Source: an uncultured Prevotellaceae bacterium
GTDB lineage: Bacteria; Bacteroidota; Bacteroidia; Bacteroidales; Muribaculaceae
NCBI GenBank assembly: GCA_900318335.1
Contig: ONKF01000025.1
Coordinates: 1-64,000 of the forward strand
Reading direction: 5' to 3'
Length of the DNA: 64,000 nucleotides
Each line of letters opens with the position of its first letter. The stretch's first letter is position 1. The notes under the pieces were generated by a model. The model did no database searches. It was not told the DNA's origin and saw only the letters and a program-made list of their open reading frames with translations. The position numbers and the translations under genes were made by a program. Below, piece after piece: positions 1 through 10,630 of this stretch.

Positions 1-1261
1 GGTCAGGCTCTTGCCCACCTTGTAGCGCAGGTTGGTGTTGATGTTCTTGTCGCCGATGACGTTGATGGGACGGTCCACCTTGATGGTGCCGTGGTCGGTG
101 GTGAGCACGACCTTATAGCCATTCTCGGCCATGAGCTTGAAGATGTCGAGCACATTAGAGTTCTTGAACCAGGAGACGGTCACCGAGCGGTAGGCCTCGT
201 CACTGTTGGCCAGCTCGCGTATCATCTTGGACTCGGTGCGTGCGTGGGAGAGCATATCCACAAAGTTGAACACCAGCACGTTGAGTTCATAGTTCTTGAA
301 CATGCCGAAGTTCTGCATCAGTTTCTCGCCAGCGGCGCTGTCATTCATCTTGTTGTAAGAGAAGTGGATCTTGCGGCGGTAACGGTCGAGCAACGTCTGG
401 ATGAGCGGTGCCTCGTTCAGGTTCTTGCCCTCCTCGCTCTCCTCATCGACCCACAGGTCGGGGAACATGCGCTCGATATCCACGGGCATCAGACCCGAGA
501 AGATCGCGTTGCGGGCATACTGGGTTGCGGTGGGCAGGATGGTCGTGTAGAGCTCATCACTCTCGATATTGAAGTACTCTGCCAGCAACGGACGCACTGT
601 GCGCCACTGGTCGAGCCTGAAGTTGTCGATGACCACAAAGCACACTTTCTCGCCCTTGTCAATCAGGGGCAGCACCTTGGTTTTGAACAGCTCATTGCTG
701 CGCAGGGGGTGCTCGGGCTTGGTGATCCAGTCCTCATAGTTGCGCTTGACAAACTTGGCAAATGCGTTATTGGCCTCGACCTTCTGCATCTTGAGCATCT
801 CGTCCATCTTGGTGTCGGCATTGGACAGGGTGAGTTCCCAGCGGACCAGGGTGGAGTAGAGCTCATACCAGTCGTCGATAGACTGGGCCGAGTTGATCAT
901 CTGGCTGATGCGCATGAATTCCTGTTGGTAGTCGCCTGTCACCTTCTCGCTGATGAGGGTCTCGCTGTGCAGGTTCTTCTTGATGGACAGCAGGATCTGC
1001 ATGGGGTTGACCGGCTTGATGAGGTAGTCGGCAATCTCGCTGCCGATGGCCTGGTTCATGTTGCAGGGCCTCCAGGCCGCTGATGCCGGGCATGTTCTCG
1101 TCCAGGATGATGAGGTTGAAGATTTGGCTGTTGAGTGCGTCAAGGGCGTCGCGTCCGTTGGTCACCGTTTCCACTTCATAGCCCTTGTTCTGCAGGAACA
1201 GGATATGCGGCTTCAACAGGTCGATCTCGTCATCGGCCCATAAGATTCTTTCTTTACTCAT
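1..1261 (-). pseudogene. porX: PorX-type response regulator with PglZ domain, internally deleted and frameshifted, cut by the window edge
   Basis: PorX is the T9SS response regulator: an N-terminal receiver domain joined to a PglZ (alkaline-phosphatase-like) domain. The start at 1261 gives a receiver with the DDE acidic pocket and LDENMPG phospho-acceptor region, but the frame breaks near 1060-1066, straight after GLEALQ. The other frame then continues without a stop to the window edge, beginning MNQAIGSEIADYLIKPVNP (ATG at 1060) and carrying PglZ signatures VVIDNFRLDQWR and TTDHGTIKVDRP. From memory of PorX, about 22 residues between the halves (helix 3 and strand 4, including the switch Thr) are missing, so this is a deletion of about 65 bp rather than a one-base slip. 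A gene caller would report a receiver fragment (863-1261) and a PglZ fragment (1-1060). Assembly error is possible. About 100 C-terminal residues lie outside the window. Confidence 0.8.
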
Positions 1262-1284
1262 GTGGTTTGTCTCACTTTATGGTG

Positions 1285-4200
1285 TTAATTGTTCTTCTTG
1301 TTCGGTTTGACGGAATTCTTTGGGGAATTGCCGTCATTGGACTGGCTGGACTGGTCGGACTGGTCAGGCTGGTTCTTTCCCTTGCCTTGGCCTCTGCCCT
1401 TTCCCTTGTCCTTGCCTTTGTCTTGGTCCTTGCGATCATTGTCGCGGTCGCGTGTCTGCTGTTTGCGCTGTTCGGCTTTCTCCTTGCGTTCTTGCTCACG
1501 CTCCTTCTGCCGCTGCTTGCGCTCCTGCTCACGGGCCTTGGCCTGCTCCTTGCGCTCTTTCTGCTTCTCCTTGCGTTCGCGCTCGCGTTCTTTAGCCTTG
1601 GCTTTACGCTCTTTTTCACGCTGCTTGGCGAGTGCCTTGCGCTCTTTTTGCTTATCCTTGCGGGCCTGTTCCTTAGCCTTCTTGGCGTCCTTTTTAGCCT
1701 GTTCGGCGGCCTTGAATGCAGCCTTGGCCGAGTCTTCACGCCACTTGTAGCGGAAGTCGCGTTCTTTCTCTTTCTCTTTCTCGGCTTGTGCGATGGAGTC
1801 TTGTTCGGCGATTTCCTCTATGCGGGCCAACTTGCGCTGGTGCTTCTGTTCCTTCTTGATGCTGTCCTCAATCTCCTTCTGGCGCTTGCGCTCAGCCTTC
1901 TCACGGGCCTTGGCTTCACGCTCGAGTTGCTTGAGGTGGGCTTCCTCGGCACGCTCCTGAGCCTTGATCTCCTTGGCGCTGAGCGTCTTCTGGGGATTTG
2001 AAACAGTGGGCTGGTTGCGGTAGTCGCTGGCCTTGATTTGCTGGCGCTCGGCATCCTGGCGGGCCTTCTCCTCGGCCTCGATGCGTGCTTGCTCGGCAGC
2101 TTCGGCTTCCAGTCGTGCCTGTTCCTCAGCGATTTCCTTGGCCTTCTCCTCGGCATCACGCTTGGCGAGTTCAGCGGCCTCACGTTCAATCTGTTCGGCC
2201 TCGATACGTGCCTTTTCACGCTCAGCGGCGGCCTCACGTTCAGCCTCTTCCATTGCCTTCTTCTCGGCCTCGTTGAGTTCCTTCTTCTCCAGGTCGCTGT
2301 GGTCCTTATCGTTCTTCTCCTCCAGGTAGTTGAAGTAGTCCTCAAATGTGCGTCCTTCGTTCAACAGCAGGTTGAAGTTGTCCACGCTGATGATGACGTA
2401 GTGTACCTGGCGGGGAATATTGATGCTCTGGTCCTGCTCGAACAGTGAGCGGTAATGTTTGGCCTCCTTGAAGTTCTCCATACCCTTGACCACAAGCAGA
2501 CCCAGCGAACCGAAGTTCATCTGCTCGATGTCATAGTCCTTGACTTGGAATGCGTTGAAGTTGTGACGTGCCACCTCATAGAGCAGCATATTGGCATTGA
2601 TGCTGTCCAAGGGGTAGAGCAGGATGAACACCTGGGGCTTGTCGTTATCCTCGGCAAACGGGGTGAAGGTGCGCTCCAATGCCTGTTTTGAGGTGTCGTT
2701 GCTCAGGCGCGTGGTCCACAGCATGCCGCGCACGTTGCTGCCGCCACCCTCGAGGCGTCGGCCTTGATTGAGCTGCTTGACAATCTCGGAGGCGGTAGGT
2801 GTGATATCGGTCTGGGGATAGCGCTGGAGCATATCCTTGATCGTTTCCTTGAACTTGTCGTGATTCTTCTCGGTGAGGTAGCTCAGCGCGTCGATGAACA
2901 TGAACTTGGGCATGATCTTGGAGAGCGGGTACTTGCGCATCATCTCGGCATATGCCTCATGCACCTCGCTGTGGTTGTTGGCGAGGTAGTTGGCATAGGC
3001 GGCCTCGTACATGTTCTCCTGGTCACGGTTCATGTTCTTGAGGTTCTCAAGATAGTTGGGATCCTGCATCGCCTGGCCGTACTTGGAATCCGGGAAATTG
3101 ACGAGGATGCTGTCGCGGTAGGGCTCGGCATCGGCTACCTGACCGTTGCGCATGTACATCATGTACATACTGTAATAGACGTCCAGACGGTAGGTGTTGT
3201 CGGGGTAGCGCTCGAGCAGTTGGTTGTACTCATAGGCGGCCGCATTGTAGTCCTCCATCTTGTCCTTGAGGATGGTACCCATGTTGTACAGGCCTTCCTG
3301 GATGATTTCGTGGGCCGACTGGATTTCCTCCTCGGTCTTGGGAATCTGCTTGAGGTAGTATTCCTCGTAGTGGGGATCCTCGGCACGCTTGAGCGCCTCG
3401 AGGTCAACCTTGACGGTGTCGCCGTTTTCAAGCACCATCATGCTGTCGGCGAGGGCCAACAGGGAACTGTCGGTCTCCTCGTCTTCAAATGAGAAGGTGG
3501 TCTTGTTCCTGCGTCTCCAGTTGTCCTCAAGCTTGCGGCTGCCCCATGCCTTCTGGAACTGGGTCTTACCGGCATTCTTGGTGGCGGTGTTATAGAAGTA
3601 CCACGAGTTGTCGGTGTTTATGTTATAGCTATTGGGATCGTTTTTGTTGTCCTTGAGTTGGCTGCCCTTGGCGTTCTGTTGTGCCAGGTATTCCTCGCGG
3701 GCGGCGTTCTCGGCCTCTTCCTTTTCCTTTTTCTTGAGGTCTTCGATAATCTTGGCGATAACGGCCTTCTGTTGCTCGGGAGTCATCTTGGAGAGCATGA
3801 GCAGGGAGTCCTGCAGGAAGACGTTCTGGGCATATACGGCGAGCTCATCGAGCACATCGCTGCGCTTCTTGAGCATCTTGTAGTTGGGATAATCGTCGTT
3901 GATCAGGGGGATGGCCTCGGCGTAGCACACTTGAGCCTCGTCATACTGACGCCTGTTGAAGTAGATGCCGCCCAGCGTCAACTGGCTGATGGCCTTCTCC
4001 ACACCATTGCGGGTGCTCTTTTCGGCGGCAAGCTTGTAGTTCTCGATAGCGCTCAGGGTGTCACCGTGCGTGAGGTACAGGTTGCCAATGGCGTAATAGA
4101 CCTGATCGAGGTATTCCTTGTTACGGTCATATCGGGTCATGCGCTTCAACGCTTTGACCTCGCTGGCGATGTTGGCGCCCTCATAGACGGCGCTTTGCTT

Positions 4201-5079
4201 GATGCGGGCGTTGAACTTGGTGCGGTAAGTCGTACCGCTGCTGCTGCCGGCCTGCTTGTAGGCCAGGTAGGCGTTGCGCTTGTCGCCCACATCCTCATAG
4301 AGCTGACCGAGCAGGAAGTTCATCCTCACCTTCTCGTTGCCCTTGAAACCCTTGACGGCCTTGGCCAGATAGGGAATGGCCTCCTCGGCTTGCTGTGACT
4401 TGATATAGTAGTCGGCAAATGCGGCATTGGCCAGGGCGCGGACCCGCTTGTTGGTGATCTCATCCATGTGGACATGGGTGAGCACGTTATCGGCCTCGGT
4501 GGTCCAACCCAGGGCGCAGTAGCACAGCGCCTCGCGCACTTGGCATTCCTGGACCAGGTCGGTCTTCCAGGTGAAGTGGCGTGCGATGTATCGGAATGTG
4601 GCGGCGGCATCCAGGAAGTCGCCTTTCATGTACTGGGATTTGGCAAGCAGATACCAGGCATTGTGCAGGAAGGGGTTGTACTCGTCGCGGGCCATCCACT
4701 CGCGGTACTTGGGATCGCGGCTCTTGCTGCCTTTCTTTTTGGGCTTTTTCTTGATGGAGTGCAGGGCAATGGCCTTTTCCATCTTTTCGATAGTGCGGTC
4801 AAAACTGCCTCCGGGCTGTTTTGCCTTGGGGTTGGAGCGGGCCTCGGCGGGATGCATGTACAAGCGCTGTGAGTAGTCGTCCTCATAGGTGGTCAACATC
4901 GCTTTCTCCTGCTCGTCATAGTTGGTCTTGCCGTGGAAATAGACGTTATATTTGGTGGTGAACGACTGCCAGAAACGTGACCTGGCGGTGTTGGTCTTAT
5001 TGCTGCACGCGGCAAGTGTGACCACCATCGCTATTATGAGTATCGGTATGAATCGTCGTGTCTTGTTCAAATTGGCCAA
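1285..5079 (-). CDS. porW: PorW/SprE-like T9SS lipoprotein, TPR-rich with a charged C-terminal tail
   Basis: This 1264-residue protein begins with a lipoprotein signal ending in the lipobox LAAC, so it should be anchored in the periplasm. Residues of about 30-130 carry the family start (FWQSFTTKYNVYFHG) seen in PorW/SprE, the outer-membrane lipoprotein needed for type IX secretion and gliding. TPR-like helical repeats follow through the first half and again in the middle (for example LERYPDNTYRLDVYYSMY). Residues of about 950-1220 are an extremely Lys/Glu/Arg/Ala-rich helical stretch, and the end is a Gly-Lys and Asn/Ser-rich tail. The charged tail makes long hydrophobic ORFs on the other strand, which are not genes. 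It lies 23 bp upstream of porX and 48 bp downstream of the small membrane-protein gene, so the three are probably one operon. Confidence 0.85.
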   Translation of the reverse strand: MANLNKTRRFIPILIIAMVVTLAACSNKTNTARSRFWQSFTTKYNVYFHGKTNYDEQEKAMLTTYEDDYSQRLYMHPAEARSNPKAKQPGGSFDRTIEKMEKAIALHSIKKKPKKKGSKSRDPKYREWMARDEYNPFLHNAWYLLAKSQYMKGDFLDAAATFRYIARHFTWKTDLVQECQVREALCYCALGWTTEADNVLTHVHMDEITNKRVRALANAAFADYYIKSQQAEEAIPYLAKAVKGFKGNEKVRMNFLLGQLYEDVGDKRNAYLAYKQAGSSSGTTYRTKFNARIKQSAVYEGANIASEVKALKRMTRYDRNKEYLDQVYYAIGNLYLTHGDTLSAIENYKLAAEKSTRNGVEKAISQLTLGGIYFNRRQYDEAQVCYAEAIPLINDDYPNYKMLKKRSDVLDELAVYAQNVFLQDSLLMLSKMTPEQQKAVIAKIIEDLKKKEKEEAENAAREEYLAQQNAKGSQLKDNKNDPNSYNINTDNSWYFYNTATKNAGKTQFQKAWGSRKLEDNWRRRNKTTFSFEDEETDSSLLALADSMMVLENGDTVKVDLEALKRAEDPHYEEYYLKQIPKTEEEIQSAHEIIQEGLYNMGTILKDKMEDYNAAAYEYNQLLERYPDNTYRLDVYYSMYMMYMRNGQVADAEPYRDSILVNFPDSKYGQAMQDPNYLENLKNMNRDQENMYEAAYANYLANNHSEVHEAYAEMMRKYPLSKIMPKFMFIDALSYLTEKNHDKFKETIKDMLQRYPQTDITPTASEIVKQLNQGRRLEGGGSNVRGMLWTTRLSNDTSKQALERTFTPFAEDNDKPQVFILLYPLDSINANMLLYEVARHNFNAFQVKDYDIEQMNFGSLGLLVVKGMENFKEAKHYRSLFEQDQSINIPRQVHYVIISVDNFNLLLNEGRTFEDYFNYLEEKNDKDHSDLEKKELNEAEKKAMEEAEREAAAEREKARIEAEQIEREAAELAKRDAEEKAKEIAEEQARLEAEAAEQARIEAEEKARQDAERQQIKASDYRNQPTVSNPQKTLSAKEIKAQERAEEAHLKQLEREAKAREKAERKRQKEIEDSIKKEQKHQRKLARIEEIAEQDSIAQAEKEKEKERDFRYKWREDSAKAAFKAAEQAKKDAKKAKEQARKDKQKERKALAKQREKERKAKAKERERERKEKQKERKEQAKAREQERKQRQKEREQERKEKAEQRKQQTRDRDNDRKDQDKGKDKGKGRGQGKGKNQPDQSDQSSQSNDGNSPKNSVKPNKKNN

Positions 5080-5127
5080 ATTTGTAATTTAGTATTTATA
5101 GAACGAGTCATCTGCTGTTTTATTGCC

Positions 5128-5568
5128 TCAGGGGGCATGATGTTCCCCGGCGAGTTGCAGGAATTCCTGCCTGATGGCGGCTGGCATGACCAGGCCTCGA
5201 TGCTTGATGCTCTGTCCCCAACCCAGCAGGTCGGCGGGTTGCAGGGTGTACAGCACATCGCGCCACTGTTCCTCCTCGTCGGGCGTGTAGTCGTTCTCGC
5301 CGCGGCCGCGATAGGCATCCAGCTCCTCGTCCTCGTAGTAGGTGATTTCCTGCTTGCACTCCCCGGCAAGAATCTGCTCGCTGGGGCAGATGGAACGGAT
5401 GCCGCAGGCCTCGTCGGCACAGCCCTGAGCGGGAGCGTCGTCGGTGGGGTTTTCCTCGGTTTCATCGATGTTATCGCCCGTTTTGTGTTGATAAAACAGG
5501 CGGTCGATGAGCCACACGATAGCTCCCCCCACCACAAGAATTGCCAATAGTATAATCGCCGGTTTCAT
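5128..5568 (-). CDS. Small single-pass membrane protein, conserved hypothetical
   Basis: A 146-residue protein with one N-terminal membrane segment (residues about 4-20) and an acidic soluble part. Four cysteines sit close together in the middle (CADEAC, ICPSEQ, GECKQ), which could bind metal or form disulfides. The C-terminal half (EEQWRDVLYTLQPADLLGWGQ) is probably a small helical domain. I do not recognise the family. It is the first gene of the run leading into porW and porX and has its own Bacteroidetes-type promoter just upstream, so a link to secretion is suggested by position only. Confidence 0.7.
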   Translation of the reverse strand: MKPAIILLAILVVGGAIVWLIDRLFYQHKTGDNIDETEENPTDDAPAQGCADEACGIRSICPSEQILAGECKQEITYYEDEELDAYRGRGENDYTPDEEEQWRDVLYTLQPADLLGWGQSIKHRGLVMPAAIRQEFLQLAGEHHAP

Positions 5569-5589
5569 CGCTTATTTTTTTATCTGATG

Positions 5590-5597
5590 CAAAGGTA
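5590..5597 (-). promoter_or_regulatory. -7 box of the promoter for the 5568-1 operon
   Basis: On the minus strand this reads TACCTTTG, a perfect match to the Bacteroidetes sigma-ABfr -7 consensus TAnnTTTG. It lies 22 bp before the ATG at 5568 and should drive the small membrane protein, porW and porX. Confidence 0.65.
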
Positions 5598-5789
5598 CTG
5601 TTTTTTTCCTGGATTGTGCTCACATATCGGCCGCTTATCCGCATTTCTTAGTCTCTTGTAGTTCCCGAAATGGCGCTATTACTGGCAGTTCATGCGTGTT
5701 TTGTGAAGCAAAGGGACTGCAGGATTGTTAAATAGTCTTAAATGATGTGAATAATACTATTGTTTTATGCGCCTTTTATACCTTAAATA

Positions 5790-5820
5790 TTGCGTGAATG
5801 CTGGAAAATGACTACTTTTG
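5790..5820 (+). promoter_or_regulatory. Promoter of the rimP-nusA-infB operon
   Basis: TACTTTTG at 5813-5820 matches TAnnTTTG, with TTG at 5790-5792 about 20 bp upstream as the -33 element. The 314-bp divergent gap 5569-5882 otherwise shows nothing except this promoter and the minus-strand one at 5590. Confidence 0.6.
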
Positions 5821-5882
5821 CGCCAGCATTCGTGAGAGGGGGCAATCGGCTTCCTCGTTTTTATTATAACAAAATTGAACCA

Positions 5883-6350
5883 ATGATTGATAAGACGGCA
5901 CTGGAACAAGTGATTAACGAGGCTCTGGAGGGTACGAGAATGTTTCTGGTCACCCTCAAGGTGAGCAAGGACAATGTGATCGACGTGGTCCTGGACAGCG
6001 ACGAGGATATCACCATCGACGACTGTGTGGCAGTCAACGATGCCGTGCTTGCCGCATTTGACCGCGACGAGGGCGAGGACTTTGAGTTGACAGTGGGCTC
6101 CTATGGTATCACATCTCCCTTGCTGCTGCCCCGCCAGTACCGCAAGAACATCGGCTACGAGGTCGAGGTGCTCACCGGTGACGGGCGCAAGCTCAAGGGC
6201 GTCATCGCCGATGCCGACGACGAGGGCTTCACGCTGACCACCACGGTCAAGCGCAAGCTCGAGGGCAAGAAGCGTCCTGAACTGGTCGAGGAGCAGGAGC
6301 GCTTCAATTACAGTGACATTAAACAAACAAAAAATATCATCAAAATTTGA
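5883..6350 (+). CDS. rimP: Ribosome maturation factor RimP
   Basis: RimP helps assemble the 30S subunit. The protein has 156 residues, the usual size, with the N-terminal alpha/beta domain (VIDVVLDSDEDITIDDCVAV) and motif GSYGITSPLLLPRQY, close to the usual VSSPGldrPL region, followed by the C-terminal SH3-like domain (GRKLKGVIADADDEGFTL). The frame is open from 5790, but ATG 5883 matches the family start and lies downstream of the promoter. nusA and infB follow in the same direction, the standard order. Confidence 0.93.
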   Translation: MIDKTALEQVINEALEGTRMFLVTLKVSKDNVIDVVLDSDEDITIDDCVAVNDAVLAAFDRDEGEDFELTVGSYGITSPLLLPRQYRKNIGYEVEVLTGDGRKLKGVIADADDEGFTLTTTVKRKLEGKKRPELVEEQERFNYSDIKQTKNIIKI

Positions 6351-6421
6351 AGTTGAGGTTTTAGGCTTTAGGCGACAGTAATCGTACTTGAAACTTACAA
6401 CTTGCAACTAAAAACTGAATT

Positions 6422-7678
6422 ATGGCTAAAAGAGAAGAAGCGGTGAACATGACCGCGCAATTTGCCGAGTTTAAAGAGCTCAAGGACATCGACAAAACCA
6501 CACTCATCAGCGTGCTCGAGGAGTCGTTCCGCAGTGTGCTGTCCAAGATGTTTGGCAACGACGACAACTTTGACGTGATTGTCAACCCCGACAAGGGTGA
6601 CTGTGAGATTTACCAGAACCTGGAGGTTGTCAACGACGGCGAGGTGGAGAATCCCAACAAGCAGATCTCGTTGAGTGATGCCCAGGCCGACGACGACCCC
6701 GACTGTGAGGTGGGCGAGGATCACACACGCAAAATCGACTTCGCCAAGTTCGGACGCCGTGCGATCCTGAACTTGCGTCAGACCTTAGCCAGCAAGATTC
6801 TCGACTTGCAGAAGGATGCCATCTTCACCAAGTTCAAGGCCCTTGAGGGCCAGCTGGTGGCAGGCGAGGTATATCAGGTGTGGAAACGCGAGGTGCTGCT
6901 GCTCGACGATGACAAGAACGAGCTGCTGCTGCCCAAGGAGGAACAGATTCCCACCGACATCTACCGCAAGGGCGATGTCGTGAGAGCTGTCATCGAGCGT
7001 GTTGACAATGCCAACAACAACCCCAAGGTGATTGTGTCCCGCACGAGCCAGAACTTCCTGCGCCGCTTGTTTGAGCAGGAGGTGCCCGAGATTCACGACG
7101 GCCTGATCGTGATTCGTGCCGTTGCCCGCATTCCGGGTGAGCGCGCCAAGATCGCTGTCGAGAGCTATGACGACCGCATCGACCCCGTCGGCGCTTGTGT
7201 CGGTGTCAAGGGTGCACGCATCCACGGCATCGTGCGTGAGCTGCGCAACGAGAATATCGATGTCATCAACTTCACCAGCAACCCGCAGCTGCTCATCCAG
7301 CGCGCGTTGAGCCCCGCCAAGATCTCGTCCATCCGACTGGATAACGAGAACAAGCACGCCGAGGTGTTCCTGCGTCCCGAAGAGGTGTCGCTGGCCATCG
7401 GTAAGGGCGGCTTGAACATCAAGTTGGCAAGCATCCTCACGGGCTACAGCATCGACGTTTACCGCGATGTCGAGACCGAGGGCGAGGAGGACATCTACCT
7501 TGACGAGTTCAAGGATGAGATTGACGAGTGGGTAATCGAGGCACTCAAGAATGTGGGCCTTGCTACCGCCAAGAGCGTGCTGCGCACACCACGCGAGGAA
7601 CTGATTGACCGTGCCGACCTCGAGGAAGACACTGTCGACTACCTGCTGAATGTGCTCAGGGCCGAGTTTGAGGACTGA
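6422..7678 (+). CDS. nusA: Transcription termination/antitermination factor NusA
   Basis: NusA binds RNA polymerase and nascent RNA to control pausing, termination and antitermination. The 418-residue protein shows the N-terminal polymerase-binding domain, an S1 domain (about 135-205), and two KH domains including GACVGVKGARIHGIVRELRNE and IGKGGLNIKLA. A short C-terminal helix-hairpin-helix-like stretch ends the protein, which lacks the long acidic repeats of enterobacterial NusA; this is normal for Bacteroidetes. It sits 71 bp after rimP and 118 bp before infB. The rimP-nusA gap contains a 15-bp word (6357-6371) that recurs downstream of yidC. Confidence 0.96.
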   Translation: MAKREEAVNMTAQFAEFKELKDIDKTTLISVLEESFRSVLSKMFGNDDNFDVIVNPDKGDCEIYQNLEVVNDGEVENPNKQISLSDAQADDDPDCEVGEDHTRKIDFAKFGRRAILNLRQTLASKILDLQKDAIFTKFKALEGQLVAGEVYQVWKREVLLLDDDKNELLLPKEEQIPTDIYRKGDVVRAVIERVDNANNNPKVIVSRTSQNFLRRLFEQEVPEIHDGLIVIRAVARIPGERAKIAVESYDDRIDPVGACVGVKGARIHGIVRELRNENIDVINFTSNPQLLIQRALSPAKISSIRLDNENKHAEVFLRPEEVSLAIGKGGLNIKLASILTGYSIDVYRDVETEGEEDIYLDEFKDEIDEWVIEALKNVGLATAKSVLRTPREELIDRADLEEDTVDYLLNVLRAEFED

Positions 7679-7796
7679 TACCCTCATGTGACCTCACATC
7701 ATCATCACGACAATAATTTCAGTATAAACTTCTCATTAGCAAAATATATTCAAGCCAACAGCATATTGCTGAAAGCGAACCGATAACAGATATTAT

Positions 7797-10625
7797 ATGG
7801 CGATAAAGATCAGTAAAGTCATCGCAGATTTAAACGTGGGCCGTCAGACCATTGAAGAGTTCCTGCACAAGAAAGGCATCGAAATCGACGCCAGCATCAA
7901 TGCGCGCATCCAGGACGATGTCTATGAAATGCTTGTCAAGGAATTCAAACCCGACATGGACCTCAAGAACAAGTCGGAGAAAATGGCCAACGAACGCCAG
8001 AAGGAGAAAGCCAAGCAGAACGCAGCCAAGGAATCCCATGAGATCAAGACTGTCTTGCCTGGCCAGAAACCTAAGATCCTGGGCAAGATTGACCTGGATG
8101 CAGCTGGCAAACCCAAGCCTGCCGCTAAGCCTGTCAGCGAACCCGAGGCTAAGGAGGTGAAACCCGTTGTGGAGAAGCCCGTTGAAGTCAAGCCAGCCGA
8201 GCCTAAACAGGAAGCTCAGCCTGCACCCGAGCCTGTAAAGGAGCCTCAGCCCGCACCCGAACCTCAGCCTGAACCCAAGGCCGAGGCAAAGCCCGTGCCC
8301 GAACCTGAGCCCGAAGCTCCCGAGGCAACCCAACAGCCTGATGCCGAGGTGGCCGAGACTGTCACGGAGCCTGAAGCACAGGACAGAGGTAAGGACGATG
8401 ACGTGTTCAAGCCAGTATCCGAGACCGTTAGCGGTCCTCAGCTCAAGGTGGTGGGCAAGGTCGACCTGACATCCATCAACCAGCAGACCCGTCCCCGCAA
8501 GAAGAGCAAGGAGGAGAAGCGCAACGAGCGCATCGCCAAGGCCCAGGCCGAAAATGCCGGCAAGAAGAAGCGCAAACGCATCGGTAAGGAGAAAGTCGAT
8601 ATCGAGAGCGCTGGCAACCAGCCCTCGTCACAGCCGGGTAAGGGCCGTGGCGGCAAGGAGGACCAGGGCGGCAAGCGCGGCAGGGACAAGGCTAAGAACC
8701 GTCGTCCGCTCAGGCCCGAGGTCAGCGAGGAGGACGTTCAGCGTCAGATGAAGGAGACGCTGGCCCGTCTCACCGCCAAGAGCAGTAAGAAGGCCGCAGC
8801 AGCCCGCCGTCGTGAGAAACGCGAGGAGTTCCGCGAGGAGCTGCGTGAAGAGGCTGCACAGGCAGCAGCCCAGAGCAAGGTGCTCAAGCTCACCGAGTTT
8901 GTGACTGCCAATGACTTGGCAAGCATGATGAACGTGCCCATCAACAAGGTTATCGCCACTTGTATGAACCTGGGCGTGATGGTGAGCATCAACCAGCGTC
9001 TGGACGCCGAGACCATCAACATTGTTGCCGACGAGTTTGGCTTCAAGACCGAGTATACCAGTGCCGAGGTGGCCGAGGCCATCAGCGACGAGGAAGACGA
9101 TCCCGCAGATCTCGTTCAGCGTCCGCCTGTTGTGACCGTCATGGGTCACGTTGACCACGGTAAGACCTCGTTGCTGGACTACATCCGCAACTCTAACGTC
9201 ATTGCCGGTGAGGCTGGTGGTATCACCCAGCACATCGGTGCCTATAACGTGAAGCTGCCCAACGGCCGTCGCATCACCTTCTTGGATACCCCTGGTCACG
9301 AGGCGTTTACCGCTATGCGTGCCCGTGGTGCCAAGGTCACCGATATCGTTATTGTGATTGTCGCTGCCGACGATAACGTCATGCCGCAGACTGTCGAGGC
9401 GTTGAACCACGCGTCGGCTGCAGGCGTGCCCATCATCTTCGCTATCAACAAGATTGATAAGCCCAGCGCCAATCCCGAGAAGATTAAGGAGGAGCTGGCC
9501 CAGATGAACTACCTCGTCGAGGACTGGGGCGGCAAGTACCAGAGCCAGGACATCTCGGCCAAGAAGGGCATCGGTGTCAGCGAGCTGATGGAGAAGGTGC
9601 TCCTCGAGGCCGACATGCTCGACCTTAAGGCCAATCCTAACCGCAAGGCCACGGGTTCGGTCATCGAGTCGTCACTGGACAAGGGCCGTGGCTATGTAGC
9701 CACCGTGCTCATTGATAACGGTACGCTCCACGTGGGCGACATCGTGCTGGCCGGTACCCACTTCGGTAAGGTCAAGGCGATGTTCAACGAGCGCAATGTG
9801 CGCATCACCGAGAGCGGTCCCTCGACGCCTGTCCTGATTTTGGGTCTTGACGGTGCTCCCACCGCCGGTGACAAGTTCAACGTGATGGACACCGACCAGG
9901 AGGCCCGCCAGATTGCCAACAAGCGCGAGCAGCTGCAGCGCGAGCAGAGCCGCCGCACCCAGCACCGTGTCAGCCTGGAGGATATCGGCCGTCGCCGCGC
10001 CCTGGGCGAATTCCACGAGCTCAACTGTATCGTCAAGGGTGACGTGGATGGTTCTATCGAGGCCTTGAGCGACTCGCTCATCAAGCTGTCCACCCCCGAG
10101 GTTCAGGTCAATGTTATCCACAAGGCTGTGGGTGCCATCACCGAGAGCGATGTGACCCTGGCCGCCGCCAGCGATGCCTACATCATCGGCTTCCAGGTGC
10201 GTCCCTCGGCTTCAGCCAAGCGCGCTGCCGAGCAGGAGGGTGTTGACATCCGTCTCTACTCCATCATCTATGACGCCATCGAGGAGGTGAAGAGCGCTAT
10301 GGAAGGTATGCTCCAGCCCGACATCAAGGAGGAGGTTACCGGTACAGCCGAGGTGCGCCAGGTTTACCACATCAGCAAGGTGGGTACCATCGCTGGTGCC
10401 ATGGTCATCGAGGGTAAAGTCAAGCGCCAGAGCAAGGTGCGCCTGATTCGCGACGGTATCGTGATCCACACGGGCGAGCTGGCTTCGCTCAAGCGATTCA
10501 AGGACGATGCCAAGGAGGTTACCAGCGGCTATGATTGCGGTCTGAGCATCAAGTCCTACAACGACCTGCAGGAGGGCGACATCGTCGAGGCCTTTGAGGA
10601 GATTGAGGTTCACAAGACCTTGTAA
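7797..10625 (+). CDS. infB: Translation initiation factor IF-2
   Basis: IF-2 is the GTPase that delivers initiator tRNA to the small ribosomal subunit. The protein has 942 residues. An N-terminal IF2_N helix (residues 1-50) is followed by a long Pro/Glu/Lys-rich linker (about 80-330), a second IF2_N domain, and the G domain starting near residue 440 with GHVDHGKTS (G1), DTPGHEAF (G3) and NKID (G4). Beta-barrel domains and the C-terminal initiator-tRNA binding domain follow. The coding sequence ends 5 bp before folK. Confidence 0.97.
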   Translation: MAIKISKVIADLNVGRQTIEEFLHKKGIEIDASINARIQDDVYEMLVKEFKPDMDLKNKSEKMANERQKEKAKQNAAKESHEIKTVLPGQKPKILGKIDLDAAGKPKPAAKPVSEPEAKEVKPVVEKPVEVKPAEPKQEAQPAPEPVKEPQPAPEPQPEPKAEAKPVPEPEPEAPEATQQPDAEVAETVTEPEAQDRGKDDDVFKPVSETVSGPQLKVVGKVDLTSINQQTRPRKKSKEEKRNERIAKAQAENAGKKKRKRIGKEKVDIESAGNQPSSQPGKGRGGKEDQGGKRGRDKAKNRRPLRPEVSEEDVQRQMKETLARLTAKSSKKAAAARRREKREEFREELREEAAQAAAQSKVLKLTEFVTANDLASMMNVPINKVIATCMNLGVMVSINQRLDAETINIVADEFGFKTEYTSAEVAEAISDEEDDPADLVQRPPVVTVMGHVDHGKTSLLDYIRNSNVIAGEAGGITQHIGAYNVKLPNGRRITFLDTPGHEAFTAMRARGAKVTDIVIVIVAADDNVMPQTVEALNHASAAGVPIIFAINKIDKPSANPEKIKEELAQMNYLVEDWGGKYQSQDISAKKGIGVSELMEKVLLEADMLDLKANPNRKATGSVIESSLDKGRGYVATVLIDNGTLHVGDIVLAGTHFGKVKAMFNERNVRITESGPSTPVLILGLDGAPTAGDKFNVMDTDQEARQIANKREQLQREQSRRTQHRVSLEDIGRRRALGEFHELNCIVKGDVDGSIEALSDSLIKLSTPEVQVNVIHKAVGAITESDVTLAAASDAYIIGFQVRPSASAKRAAEQEGVDIRLYSIIYDAIEEVKSAMEGMLQPDIKEEVTGTAEVRQVYHISKVGTIAGAMVIEGKVKRQSKVRLIRDGIVIHTGELASLKRFKDDAKEVTSGYDCGLSIKSYNDLQEGDIVEAFEEIEVHKTL

Positions 10626-10630
10626 CCGGC

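Noticed and set aside
1135..2448. Long hydrophobic Leu-rich ORFs on the plus strand (288 and 136 aa)
   Set aside because: They are the mirror of the Lys/Glu/Ala-rich tail of PorW and have no start or family of their own.
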